Positions 42,506 to 51,709 are shown, counted from the first letter of the stretch. The stretch is 64,000 bases of DNA from CAJXQU01 sp965223825 (GCA_965223825.1 OZ245018.1:744001-808000); one strand, 5' to 3'. Translations and numbers: made by a program. The notes: a model not told the origin generated them from the sequence alone.

Positions 42506-45117
42506 GAGGTTTTTCCTTTTTCATCAAAATGAGTAAGTAAACTCGGTAAGACAAACAATGTCGTCAGTAATGACAAGCTCAATCCGATCGTTAACAAAAC
42601 ACCCATGCTGGCCGTGCCTTGATGGGGTGAGATTGCGAGATTACCAAAACTACACATGGTCGTGAGTGCGCTGATCAACACGGCGCGAGCGGTGCTAGTG
42701 CCGAGTAAAAACGTATCGTCGGGCAGTGCACTACGGTAACGATGGATCATATGTACAGCACTGTCGACACCGATCCCAAGGAGTAAAGGTAAAGCAATTA
42801 TATTCGCAAAGTTGAACGGGAAATCAAAAATAACCGTAGTCGCAGTTGTAAACAGTCCGGCGAGTAGCAGCGGTAGAAGCGCGATCAGCACATCGGTTTT
42901 TTTATCCAGTAAAAAGTAGAGCAAAAGTCCAATCACAATCAGTGCTAAAGCGAAGGCGAGTTGGAATGCTTCGATCACGGCGCGGCTGGCTTCAACATTA
43001 ATGATCGGCGTATCTGTCGCGTTCGGTGCGATCGTTCTGACTTCGGCAACAAAAGCTTCCAACGCTTGGTTATCGTCCACATCAGCGACAGGAAAAACCT
43101 GCAAACGATAAAGCGGTTTATCAGCTTCGACAGCGCGCCAGCGATCAGCAAGTTCAGTCGGGAGATCGTCTAGAGAAATCGCGTCGGCATTGAGGCTTTC
43201 GTTGAGGCGAGCTAAACGACCGGGCAGGGATGTGAGCAGATCGTGTTCCAGAGAAGTCAGATCATTTGTTCCATTTTTGGTTGTTTGCCAGCGTTGCAGG
43301 CTGTTGAATAGGTCTTGCGTTGCCTGATCGGTTTGGCCGGTTTGGATTGCCCGTTCAAGGGTTTCGATAAATGTTGTTAATGCGGCGCGTTGTTCGGTAG
43401 CTGCGAGCGGTGTGGAATGCGTTTGATCGCTAAGCGCCATAATGAACGATAAATTCTCAATTAGGCCCAGTTTTTCATCCTGATCGTTGGGGATAAACTG
43501 CATGAGGTTGATCACATCATCCACGCTGGGTAATGCGGATAATTTTGCTGAGAGTGTTTCCGGGTCATCTGTTAGTACCGCGATCGATAAGGGTGATCGG
43601 CTACTCTGGCTTAGGAGATCTTGAAACGTTTGTACGGATTCCGTGCTCGGATCCATTAAATGCACCGGGTTATGATCAAATCGAATAAACGGTAGTGTGA
43701 TCAGGCTTAGGAGTGCGAAAAGGCCGGTGATTCGTAAAATGCTACGTGTGTGGGTGATCGGCCATTTTTGCCAGAGCGGCGTCTGGTTTTTTTGTTTTGC
43801 GATCGTCGGTTTTCGTAGCGGTAATACGTAAATCAGCGCAGGCAAAAGACTTAGGCTGATGATCAAGCTAATGAACATGCCGGTACCGGAGATCAGGCCA
43901 AGTTCAGCAACACCGGCATATGCGGTTGGTAAGAATGCAAAAAAGCCGATCGCGGTGGTCAGTGCACAGAGGACAAGTGAAGCACCAACTTGACGACCAC
44001 TTTCGAGCAGGGCGGATTTTTTTTCTGTGCTCGCCAAACGTTCACGAAAGCCGAGGCAATAATGGATAGCGAAATCCACGCCGAGTCCGATGTAGAGCAC
44101 CATGAACGCGACGGAAATCATGTTCAATTCACCAATGGCTAATGTTGCAAAAGACGCTGTCCAGATTAAGCCGCAGATCAGGGCTGCAAGTGTCGCTAAA
44201 ACCAGACTTAAAGAACGTAAACCGACGATCAGGATAAGTGCAACGGTGATAAGTGCGATCAGTCCGCCCATTTCTGCGCCGCGTGTGACACTGCCGAGTT
44301 CTTCATAGGCGAGAGCGACGGATCCGGTTAAGCGAATATTGACGTTGTATTTTTCGGCGTAGTTTTCCTCGTCGATCAGATGTCGCAGATTTTGTATCGC
44401 CGTTTCACCGGGTAGCAAGAGTGAGTAGTCGAGTTTGGGTTGTAGCGTGATTACGGCGCGAAGATCATCCGGACTGACATCACGCTGACTCATGAGAGCG
44501 TGCCATGATAACGGCGAGCGTTGATCTGTTGTTTGTGCATCGATCGTTGCTGTCATTCGCGTGAAAATACGATCAAGATTGACGTCAGCATCGTCATGTT
44601 CAAGTGCGTCGGTGAGTACGCTAAACAAACCGCGCAGATTGAGATCAGCTTGCAAGCGAGCAAGAAAGGGTTGCACCGTAGCAAGTTGGTTGGTTAAAGA
44701 TTCAAGCTCATTAGTGTCTAAAAAAAGGAAACTGTTTTGTCGGAAGAAGTCACTGTTTTCGATCTGGTACGGATGAGAAAATTGATCAGGTCGGCTTTCG
44801 AGTTTTTCCAGTAAATCGAGACTGGCGTCATTGACCTGATCGGGTGTTTCCGCATCGATGACAATCACAAGATTATCTGAGAATTGTGGAAAAGCTTCCT
44901 GATAGGCGATGTAGTTTTGCCGCCAGTCGAGGGAGGCTGAGAGCATGTCTGCGGTATCGGTGTTGATGCCGAGGTTGGCTTTTATAAAAAATACTAGGCT
45001 CACCGTAATGAGCAAAAATGCAGTAATGAATGCGTAGGCAAAACGCAGAACGAACTTGAGCCATAATGTAATAAATTTTTCTAGCGTCTCGCCAGCACGC
45101 AGCGCCATAATGCCCAT
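42502..45117 (-). CDS. hpnN: Hopanoid transporter HpnN (RND family)
   Basis: 871-residue inner-membrane RND protein, shown in Rhodopseudomonas to be needed for hopanoid transport to the outer membrane. It has 12 predicted helices in two halves, each opened by a periplasmic loop (TADMLSASLDWRQNYIAYQE after TM1). The RND motif GVDFAIHYCLGFRERL in the first half is matched by GVDSAVHMIHRYRSAL in the second. It is the first gene of the hpnN-hpnA-unknown unit. A terminator at 45129-45149 separates it from the upstream lipoprotein gene. Confidence 0.93.
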   Translation of the reverse strand: MGIMALRAGETLEKFITLWLKFVLRFAYAFITAFLLITVSLVFFIKANLGINTDTADMLSASLDWRQNYIAYQEAFPQFSDNLVIVIDAETPDQVNDASLDLLEKLESRPDQFSHPYQIENSDFFRQNSFLFLDTNELESLTNQLATVQPFLARLQADLNLRGLFSVLTDALEHDDADVNLDRIFTRMTATIDAQTTDQRSPLSWHALMSQRDVSPDDLRAVITLQPKLDYSLLLPGETAIQNLRHLIDEENYAEKYNVNIRLTGSVALAYEELGSVTRGAEMGGLIALITVALILIVGLRSLSLVLATLAALICGLIWTASFATLAIGELNMISVAFMVLYIGLGVDFAIHYCLGFRERLASTEKKSALLESGRQVGASLVLCALTTAIGFFAFLPTAYAGVAELGLISGTGMFISLIISLSLLPALIYVLPLRKPTIAKQKNQTPLWQKWPITHTRSILRITGLFALLSLITLPFIRFDHNPVHLMDPSTESVQTFQDLLSQSSRSPLSIAVLTDDPETLSAKLSALPSVDDVINLMQFIPNDQDEKLGLIENLSFIMALSDQTHSTPLAATEQRAALTTFIETLERAIQTGQTDQATQDLFNSLQRWQTTKNGTNDLTSLEHDLLTSLPGRLARLNESLNADAISLDDLPTELADRWRAVEADKPLYRLQVFPVADVDDNQALEAFVAEVRTIAPNATDTPIINVEASRAVIEAFQLAFALALIVIGLLLYFLLDKKTDVLIALLPLLLAGLFTTATTVIFDFPFNFANIIALPLLLGIGVDSAVHMIHRYRSALPDDTFLLGTSTARAVLISALTTMCSFGNLAISPHQGTASMGVLLTIGLSLSLLTTLFVLPSLLTHFDEKGKTS

Positions 45118-45128
45118 TCCTATTTAGC

Positions 45129-45149
45129 AAAAAGCCCGCTGATGCGGGC
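45129..45149 (-). terminator. Rho-independent terminator of the glycine-zipper lipoprotein gene
   Basis: GCCCGC (45134-45139) pairs with GCGGGC (45144-45149) around a 4-nt loop. The A-run at 45129-45133 is the U-run on the - strand transcript. Confidence 0.88.
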
Positions 45150-45198
45150 GATCTGGTTATTGTAACGGAAAGCGATTCGAAAACGAGACGATCTAAAA

Positions 45199-45657
45199 CT
45201 AATGGGTACTGATCCAGCGACCGTCCTGTTGTCTACAGGCAGTGCCGTAAACCGTTTGGTATTGGCCATTGATCGTTGCATCGGTCCGGTATTCGCGACA
45301 TGGGCCGTTATTGGTTTGATATGTTTGGGTTGGTGTGACGGAATAGTTATAGCCGGTATCAGGGTTTTGCCAGCTGGAGGCTATACCTGTTCGTGATGAT
45401 TCTAACGCCCTATTGGTTCTACGGTAATCGAGTTCATCCATTCTTGCACCGATGGATCCACCAATGACAGTGCCAGCGAGTGCCCCCGCGGCTGTGGCGG
45501 CGAGTTGTCCAGTACCTTTACCGACGTGACTACCGAGATAACCACCAAGCGCAGCGCCTGTTGCCGTGCCGATGTTCTGGTTTGTGCAGCCACTCAGCAT
45601 AGCCAACCCGGCTAAAAGCGCAGGAATAAGACGTGTTTTAGGATTTAGGGTAATCAT
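45199..45657 (-). CDS. Glycine-zipper outer-membrane lipoprotein (17-kDa antigen / SlyB-like)
   Basis: 152 residues. The signal peptide ends in lipobox MLSGC, so it is a lipoprotein. A glycine-zipper segment (ATGAALGGYLGSHVGKG, then AAGALAGTVIGGSIGARMDE) could form two packed helices. The C-terminal surface-antigen-like domain reads CREYRTDATINGQYQTVYGT and ACRQQDGRW. Proteins of this kind are envelope-stress-linked in enterobacteria; its role here is unknown. ATG 45657 is chosen because AGAGGT is 4 nt upstream; that ribosome-binding site lies inside a perfect hairpin (45662-45708), suggesting translational control. It has its own terminator. Confidence 0.87.
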   Translation of the reverse strand: MITLNPKTRLIPALLAGLAMLSGCTNQNIGTATGAALGGYLGSHVGKGTGQLAATAAGALAGTVIGGSIGARMDELDYRRTNRALESSRTGIASSWQNPDTGYNYSVTPTQTYQTNNGPCREYRTDATINGQYQTVYGTACRQQDGRWISTH

Positions 45658-45661
45658 ACTC

Positions 45662-45708
45662 ACCTCTACTGTGTCTTACATGTGTTTAGAGAATGACACA
45701 GTAGAGGT
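45662..45708 (-). promoter_or_regulatory. Perfect 14-bp hairpin masking the ribosome-binding site
   Basis: ACCTCTACTGTGTC (45662-45675) is the exact reverse complement of GACACAGTAGAGGT (45695-45708), with a 19-nt loop. In the - strand mRNA the 3' arm contains the Shine-Dalgarno AGAGGT directly before the ATG at 45657, so the 5' arm is a perfect anti-Shine-Dalgarno. A second small inverted repeat, TCTGTCC/GGACAGA (45720-45750), lies just upstream, after the mlaA-like stop. Confidence 0.8.
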
Positions 45709-45763
45709 TTTGAGCTGAATCTGTCCTTAACAAATCGACTTCTGGACAGACGATGTTGGGGGG

Positions 45764-46534
45764 TTATTCGATAATGAGTTTTGGCTCGTCGTTGAGGTAT
45801 GCATCATCTTCTTCATCGAAGAAATTATCCAGATCTTCCACTGGAGGGTTGCCATCGTAGATCAAGGCGGTGCGATGCTGACGATACGCTTCACGTGTAA
45901 ACGCATAAGGATCAAGTGCTGCATCGTCAACAAAGCGTGACGCATCGAGTAGATTAGCGCGGGTGTTAACGAGGTTTACAGCCGTAACAGGAGCAGCAAT
46001 GGCGGTGGCAAAATATGTTAATGGGTTTAACGCTGCGCTTGATGCCAAGTTGGGAGCATCACGAACAGAATTCGGACCAAACAATGGCAGAACTAAATAT
46101 GCGCCTTCACCAGCACCCCAGACACCGAAGGTCTGACCGAGGTCTTCGTTGTTTTTAACCAGTCCGACAGAGCTTGCTGGATCAAATAAACCACCGATAC
46201 CAACGGTACTGTTAATGAACATGCGTGCCATATCATTCAATGCTTGCTCAAACTTAGCTTGCAGGATGTCATTCAAAATGACATTGAGGTAAGTCAGGTT
46301 GTCGAAAAAATTGGTTACGCCCGTTCTCACCGGCTTGGGTGTGACCGCAACATAACCTTCAGCAATAGGGCGCATGACATATCTGTCTAAGCCATCATTG
46401 AAGTTATAAATGGGACGATTGATACCTTGTAATGGGTCATCTGCTTCTTCGGCGGCGAGATTATTCGCGGCGCCCAATAGGCAGAGTACTGCAAAAACAC
46501 GAATCAGGATTGAACGGTTTGTTATTGATCTCAT
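45764..46534 (-). CDS. MlaA/VacJ family protein without lipobox
   Basis: 256 residues. The MlaA body is clear: DPLQGINRPIYNFNDGLDRY, TGVTNFFDNLTYLNVILND, VGIGGLFDPAS, EDLGQTFGVWGAGEGAYLVL, PLFGPNSVRDAP. MlaA extracts phospholipids from the outer leaflet of the outer membrane. Here the signal (LLGAANNLAAEEADDP) has no lipobox cysteine, unlike E. coli MlaA, so it would be processed by signal peptidase I. An acidic C-terminal tail ends the protein. It follows hpnM by 34 nt, and hpnM belongs to the MlaC/Ttg2 family, so the two probably handle lipids together. Confidence 0.88.
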   Translation of the reverse strand: MRSITNRSILIRVFAVLCLLGAANNLAAEEADDPLQGINRPIYNFNDGLDRYVMRPIAEGYVAVTPKPVRTGVTNFFDNLTYLNVILNDILQAKFEQALNDMARMFINSTVGIGGLFDPASSVGLVKNNEDLGQTFGVWGAGEGAYLVLPLFGPNSVRDAPNLASSAALNPLTYFATAIAAPVTAVNLVNTRANLLDASRFVDDAALDPYAFTREAYRQHRTALIYDGNPPVEDLDNFFDEEDDAYLNDEPKLIIE

Positions 46535-46568
46535 GAAGGTCTCCTGACTTCCTCAAGTTAAATTATGG

Positions 46569-47213
46569 TTACGATTCGACAGATGAATCCTGTGTTTCAT
46601 CGGCCGAGTGTTCTGAAAGTTCAATTTTCTCCTGCAACTTTTTGACCAATCCGTTAAACCCTTCATTTTTAAGGATGGCACCATAGTCTGAACGTTTCAG
46701 TGACAGGTCGCTGACTCCATCAACAACGACGTTAATTATACGCCAACTATCATCAGTCAGCTGTAACAGGTAGTTAAATGAGATATCTCGTTTCTGCGTC
46801 TGAAACATCGTCATGACGAGAATACGTCCTTTTTTCTGTTCTTTATCAGATAAATATGTGAAATGTTCCGCATTGTAGCCATCAAAACGGCTCGCATAGT
46901 TCGCAATGCTTAAACGAGTAAAGGTTTCAATGAAATGAGCTTGTTGATCGGGTGTGAGGTCTTGCCAGTACTGACCCAGCACAACACGCGCAATGGTCGG
47001 GAAGTCAAAACTTTCACGAACAACGGTGTCAAGTTGCTCATAGCGGCCTGTGTAACCTAATGTGTCTGCCTGCTGCATCGTCTTGATCAAGGTATCGTGA
47101 AGCCTGTTGATGGTGCCTTCGGCAGAGTTGGTTATTTCATTTGCGAAAGTCGCGCTAGAGGCAAGGAATAAGAAGCCTAGACTGATGAGATAGTGTTTGC
47201 ATGAACGCATCAT
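46569..47213 (-). CDS. hpnM: Hopanoid biosynthesis-associated protein HpnM (MlaC/Ttg2 family)
   Basis: 214 residues. A signal peptide (HYLISLGFLFLASSATFA) is followed by the MlaC fold: TIARVVLGQYWQDLTPDQQ, FIETFTRLSIANYASRF, and DDSWRIINVVVDGVSDLSLK. MlaC-type proteins shuttle lipids through the periplasm. I call it HpnM because it lies between hpnB and the mlaA-like gene in a hopanoid cluster. ATG 47213 (or 47210) follows GGAG at a suitable distance; the frame upstream to 47399 overlaps hpnB and lacks a signal. Function in hopanoid transport is inferred. Confidence 0.87.
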   Translation of the reverse strand: MMRSCKHYLISLGFLFLASSATFANEITNSAEGTINRLHDTLIKTMQQADTLGYTGRYEQLDTVVRESFDFPTIARVVLGQYWQDLTPDQQAHFIETFTRLSIANYASRFDGYNAEHFTYLSDKEQKKGRILVMTMFQTQKRDISFNYLLQLTDDSWRIINVVVDGVSDLSLKRSDYGAILKNEGFNGLVKKLQEKIELSEHSADETQDSSVES

Positions 47214-47278
47214 AAAATTTCTCCGCGGGTTGTTTTCTGGGCGATCAAGAATACGGATCACGCATGAATCCAGCCTGA

Positions 47279-48400
47279 CTATTTTGAGGTATATATTCGG
47301 CCTTTCCACTGTGATCGCTGACCTCGGTGGTAGCGGATGGCAGATGTCCAAGTCATGAGAAGATAGAAAATTCCTGAAACTGGAAGACCGATCAGCCACA
47401 AAAAAGGGAGTTTATAATACTTAATCGTTGGGATGAAGCTGTAGAGCATCAACGTGATAATTACCCAGCCGAGAAAATTAAACTGAATGATCAAAAACAG
47501 TGGAATGAGATAGCCCACCATCATTAACAAAGTGCATAGTACCAATAAGAACGGCGAGTAGAGAAGTTGGCTGTAAGCTGTGCGTGCAACCATGTTCCAG
47601 ATTTCGGATAGTTCGTTGTATTTGCGATGGCTCGTGGCGCTGTGAGTGAGTCCGATCCAGGTTTTCTTGTTTCGCTCCCGCAGTGCTTTTGCGAGACTAC
47701 AATCATCGATCAGTGCATCTTTAAGAGATTGAAAACCACCAATTTGATCAAGCGTCTCTCGCTTGATCAAAACACAGCCTCCTGCTGCTGCCGCCACATT
47801 TGGATGACCAGTATTGGAGAGTTTGAAGGGATAGAGCAGCTTGAAGAAGTAAATGAATGATGGAATGAGTAATTTCTCCCAAAAGGAGTCCATTCGGAGA
47901 TGCGCCATCAGAGAGAGCATATCCAGTGATTCGTGATTAGCTTTTACTCTGAGTTGGGCAATTGTGCTTGGTTGTAAGGCGATGTCGGCATCTAGCAACA
48001 AAACCCAGTCGGTGGTGACGCGTTGCCGTCCTTGCTCCAAAGCCCAAAGTTTTCCGCTCCAATCATCTGGCAGTGGTTGGCCAGAAATGATCGATAATGA
48101 CTCTAAGCCCAATGACTGCGCGGTTTTTACTGTTTCGTCAGTGGATTGATCGTCGATGAGGATAATCCGATCGACGCCGAGCTGGTCGTGCAGGCTTTGC
48201 AGTGTGAAGCGAATATTCTCAGCTTCATTGCGTGCGGGGATTAAAACAGTGACATCTTGTCGCTCAAAAGCGACAAGGGTAGCTTGGGATGGTATCAGCT
48301 CAACATCAAAGTTTTCTGTTGTTTGCCAAGGTTTCCAAGGTAAAAGCAGAATCGCGAGCCAGATAAGCAGGCTCGCGATACCGAGCATGGTGATCATCAA
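47279..48400 (-). CDS. hpnB: Hopene-associated glycosyltransferase HpnB
   Basis: 373-residue membrane-bound GT2 family enzyme. An N-terminal helix (GIASLLIWLAILLLPW) precedes the catalytic domain: VLIPARNEAENI, IILIDDQSTDET, the family hallmark PLPDDWSGKLWALEQG, LLLDADIAL (DxD), and GHPNVAAAAGGCVLIKR with ALIDDCSLAKALR. Four helices lie at the C-terminus. It starts 10 nt after the restored stop of hpnH, so the apparent overlap with the long hpnH frame is an artefact of the hpnH frameshift. The acceptor is not known here. Confidence 0.92.
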   Translation of the reverse strand: MMITMLGIASLLIWLAILLLPWKPWQTTENFDVELIPSQATLVAFERQDVTVLIPARNEAENIRFTLQSLHDQLGVDRIILIDDQSTDETVKTAQSLGLESLSIISGQPLPDDWSGKLWALEQGRQRVTTDWVLLLDADIALQPSTIAQLRVKANHESLDMLSLMAHLRMDSFWEKLLIPSFIYFFKLLYPFKLSNTGHPNVAAAAGGCVLIKRETLDQIGGFQSLKDALIDDCSLAKALRERNKKTWIGLTHSATSHRKYNELSEIWNMVARTAYSQLLYSPFLLVLCTLLMMVGYLIPLFLIIQFNFLGWVIITLMLYSFIPTIKYYKLPFLWLIGLPVSGIFYLLMTWTSAIRYHRGQRSQWKGRIYTSK

Positions 48401-48409
48401 TGACGCAGA

Positions 48410-49523
48410 TTATGCGACGCGCTGATCGTCTTTGTTGTCTGATACAACTTTCAGATGTGGCGTATCTGTATCTTCGTAATAAATTGGCAGCTCTGGTGCC
48501 ATCGGCCCATCGGTACGAGGTCCTTGGAGGAAGACTCTTAATGCCTTGATCGGGGCTCGCGAATGTGTCGTTAACGGCAGTCGCTTCATAACCGCTATGC
48601 ACCATACAATCGGCACATTTCGGGTTTTTACCATTACCGTAGTTGTCCCAAGCTGTGTCCTCGATCAGTTCTTTAAAGGTTTTCGCGTAACCTTCATCGA
48701 CTAATAGATAGCAGGGTTTTTGCCATCCAAAGATGTTACGTGTTGGGTTACCCCAAGGCGTGCATTGATACGTTTGGTTGCCCGCGAGGAAGTCGAGATA
48801 CAGTGATGACTGATTAAAACGCCATTTGCGGCCTTCGCCCAATTTGAAAATATTTCTGAACAGCTTTTTACTGCCGAGACGTTTCAAGAATACTTCTTGG
48901 TTTGGCGCGTGTTGGTAGCTGTATCCAGGTGAGATCGTAACGCCTTCAACACCTAGGGCCATCATTGTGTCCATAAATTCAGCTACTTCTTCCGCTGTCT
49001 CATTCTGGAATAGAGTGCAGTTGACGGTAACGCGGAAGCCACGATCCAGCGCCTTTTTGATCACCGCAATACATTTAATATAAACACCTTCGCGACAGAC
49101 CGACGCATCATGCCGATCTTGGTTACCATCAAGGTGGATCGAAAAAGTCAGGTAAGGTGATGGCGAGTACTCATCCATATGTTTATCGAGTAATAAGGCA
49201 TTCGTGCAGAGATATATGAATTTTTTACGGTCAAGCATGCCTTGGATAATTTGCGGCATCTCATTATGAATAAGTGGTTCGCCTCCCGCGATCGAGACCA
49301 TCGGTGATCCGCATTCATCCACGGCTTGCATACATTCATCATAGCTAAGGCGTTTGCTCAAAATTTCTTTCGGATAATCGATTTTGCCGCAACCAGCACA
49401 CGCTAAATTGCACTGAAAGAGCGGCTCCAACATTAAAACGAGCGGATAGCGTTTGTTACCTTTGATTTTTTGTGTGAGGAGATATCGTGCGACACGGTAT
49501 TGCTGAATCAGTGGGACACCCAT
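48410..49523 (-). pseudogene. hpnH: Hopanoid radical SAM protein HpnH, with one-base frameshift
   Basis: HpnH adds adenosine to hopene to start C35 hopanoids. The N-terminal MGVPLIQQYRVARYLL and the radical SAM cluster motif CNLACAGC are intact, as is CMVHSGYEATAVNDT. After that the frame changes. The remaining family ending (IKALRVFLQGPRTDGPMAPE, to the stop at 48410) is in the next frame. Removing one G from the GGGG at 48552-48555 (CCCC on the coding strand) restores NDTFASPIKAL and a 370-residue protein of normal length. Start ATG 49523 is preferred over the upstream TTG at 49544. It may be a real lesion or an assembly error in a homopolymer. Confidence 0.88.
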
Positions 49524-49688
49524 TTTTTGACCTATGTCTCTCAAGTATTGAAATGGTGAGAAACACTACTGTAATAGTTGACTGTTGTACAGTGGTATTC
49601 GGAAGTTTGAGCGATATCCTTGCATAGTTTTTGAGCGCTCTCCATAATTACGGGTTAATTTAAAAATGACATAAGATCAGATTCATAA

Positions 49689-51602
49689 ATGACTACTGAA
49701 AACCGCTTTCCGTTGTTGTCCCAGATTGATTCACCGGCTGATTTACGCCAGCTCAGTGAGTCGCAACTTGGCCAGCTGACTACCGAGTTAAGAAACTATT
49801 TGACAGAAGTTGTCAGCCAGAGTGGCGGTCACTTTGCTGCTGGACTTGGAACCGTTGAGTTGACCGTTGCGTTACATTATTTATTCAATACGCCTGAAGA
49901 TAGATTGGTGTGGGATGTGGGGCATCAAGCTTACCCACATAAGATACTCACCGGACGGCGTGATCGAATGACGTCAATCAGGCAAAAGGGTGGTGTGTCG
50001 CCTTTCCCTAAGCGCGAAGAAAGTCCTTACGATACTTTTGGTGTTGGTCATTCCAGTACGTCGATCAGTGCAGCATTAGGTATGAAGATCGCCGCGGATC
50101 TTTGTGGTATTGAGCGAAAATGTGTTGCGATCATAGGTGATGGCGGCATGACAGCGGGTTTACCGTTTGAGGCGATGAATCATGCCGGTGATGTTGGTGC
50201 AGATTTGTTGGTCATTCTCAACGATAATAATATGTCAATTTCGCCAAATGTAGGCGCGATGTCGAATCATTTTGCAAAAGTGATCTCAGGCAAAATTTAT
50301 TCGAGTGTGCGAGAGAGTGGGAAAAAGGTCCTCTCAAATATGCCATCGGTAAAAGAATTAGCGCATCGGTTAGAAGAACATGCAAAAGGGCTGATCGTAC
50401 CCGGAACTTTATTTGAAGAGTTAGGCTTTAATTATATTGGGCCAGTTGATGGGCACGATTTACCCGCGTTGATCTCAACACTTCGAAACCTTAAAAAGCT
50501 TAAAGGCCCACAATTGCTCCATATCGTGACGAAAAAAGGCAAAGGTTACGATCGTGCCGAAGCTGATCCGGTTAAATATCACGGTGTTTCTCCTTTTGAC
50601 CCGATCAAAGGAATTGTTCCGTCGGATAAACCGTCAAAACCGACCTATACCCATATTTTTAGTGATTGGATGAGCGATATGGCGAAAAAAGATCGCCGTT
50701 TGGTCGCAATCACACCAGCGATGCGAGAAGGCTCAGGCCTCGTCAAATTTGAGAAGGAGTTTCCTGATCGCTATTTTGATGTTGGTATTGCAGAGCAACA
50801 TGCCGTTAACGTTGCAGCAGGAATGGCTTGTGACGGATTAAAGCCAGTTGTCGCGATTTACTCAACCTTCCTACAACGTGGATATGATCAACTCGTGCAT
50901 GATGTTGCACTGCAAAACCTTCCAGTGTTATTCGCAATTGATCGGGCGGGGTTAGTTGGTGCTGATGGCCCTACTCATAACGGTATTTACGATTTTTCAT
51001 TTATGCGCTGCTTACCTAATATGGTGATCATGGCGCCAAGTGATGAAAATGAGTGTCGTCAAATGCTCTTCACAGGTTTTATGCTGGATCAACCTGCATC
51101 TGTCCGTTACCCGCGTGGTGGTGGGCCGGGTGTCAATGTAAAAGAGGAGATGACACTGATCCCTGTTGGTAAGGGTGAGATCCGGCGTAATTCTAAACAA
51201 ACAAGCGGCGCGGTTGCTATTCTAGCTTTTGGAACAATGCTGGATGCAGCATTAGATGCAGCTGAAGCATTTGATGCAACGGTTGTTAATATGCGTTTTG
51301 TTAAACCGTTAGATGGTGATTTGGTTCGTCAAATTGTTTCATCACACGACTATATAATTACCGTGGAAGAAAATGTCGTCGAAGGCGGTGCGGGTTCAGC
51401 TGTTACAGAATATCTTGCGGAACAAGGACTGGTTTCTATTGTCCACCATATAGGTATTCCAGATCGATTAATCCAACATGGCTCTCAACAAGATATGTTA
51501 GAGGATTGTGGATTGACCGCTAAGCATGTAGAAGAGAAAATTCGTCGTTTTCTCGAGCAATACAAACAAAGTGCTAGCGAGATCGAGATAACCACAGGAT
51601 AG
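49689..51602 (+). CDS. dxs: 1-deoxy-D-xylulose-5-phosphate synthase Dxs
   Basis: 637-residue thiamine-diphosphate enzyme joining pyruvate and glyceraldehyde 3-phosphate in the first step of the MEP isoprenoid pathway. Motifs: DVGHQAYPHKILTGR, the TPP motif GDGGMTAG with NDNNMSIS, the catalytic Glu region VGIAEQHAVNVAAGMA, and the Arg-rich YPRGGGPG. It is divergent from hpnH with 165 nt between starts, consistent with supply of isoprenoid precursors for hopanoids. The ribosome-binding site is weak. Downstream is a sigma-54-type promoter for another gene. Confidence 0.96.
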   Translation: MTTENRFPLLSQIDSPADLRQLSESQLGQLTTELRNYLTEVVSQSGGHFAAGLGTVELTVALHYLFNTPEDRLVWDVGHQAYPHKILTGRRDRMTSIRQKGGVSPFPKREESPYDTFGVGHSSTSISAALGMKIAADLCGIERKCVAIIGDGGMTAGLPFEAMNHAGDVGADLLVILNDNNMSISPNVGAMSNHFAKVISGKIYSSVRESGKKVLSNMPSVKELAHRLEEHAKGLIVPGTLFEELGFNYIGPVDGHDLPALISTLRNLKKLKGPQLLHIVTKKGKGYDRAEADPVKYHGVSPFDPIKGIVPSDKPSKPTYTHIFSDWMSDMAKKDRRLVAITPAMREGSGLVKFEKEFPDRYFDVGIAEQHAVNVAAGMACDGLKPVVAIYSTFLQRGYDQLVHDVALQNLPVLFAIDRAGLVGADGPTHNGIYDFSFMRCLPNMVIMAPSDENECRQMLFTGFMLDQPASVRYPRGGGPGVNVKEEMTLIPVGKGEIRRNSKQTSGAVAILAFGTMLDAALDAAEAFDATVVNMRFVKPLDGDLVRQIVSSHDYIITVEENVVEGGAGSAVTEYLAEQGLVSIVHHIGIPDRLIQHGSQQDMLEDCGLTAKHVEEKIRRFLEQYKQSASEIEITTG

Positions 51603-51603
51603 T

Positions 51604-51709
51604 GTCTCTTAGTTGAGACGGTTTGAGACTTGAAATCAGGATAGATAACGCTATAATTTATCTAAGTATATGATTTTATTAGGGTAGGGTTTTTGGCACA
51701 CATAATGCA
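51604..51709 (+). promoter_or_regulatory. Sigma-54-type promoter with upstream GAGAC repeats
   Basis: TGGCAC-ACATA-ATGCA at 51694-51709 has the exact -24/-12 spacing; only one base differs from TGGCAC-N5-TTGCA. The start of transcription should be near 51721, 76 nt before the ATG at 51797. About 65-90 nt upstream lie GTCTC at 51604-51608 and a direct repeat TTGAGAC (51613-51619 and 51623-51629), 10 nt apart, a plausible activator site. Confidence 0.65.

Noticed and set aside
47214..47399. N-terminal extension of HpnM overlapping hpnB
   Set aside because: The extension lacks a signal peptide; the ATG at 47213 has a ribosome-binding site and a normal signal.
48306..48560. Novel HpnH C-terminus overlapping hpnB
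   Set aside because: The true HpnH ending is in the neighbouring frame; the long tail is a product of the one-base frameshift.
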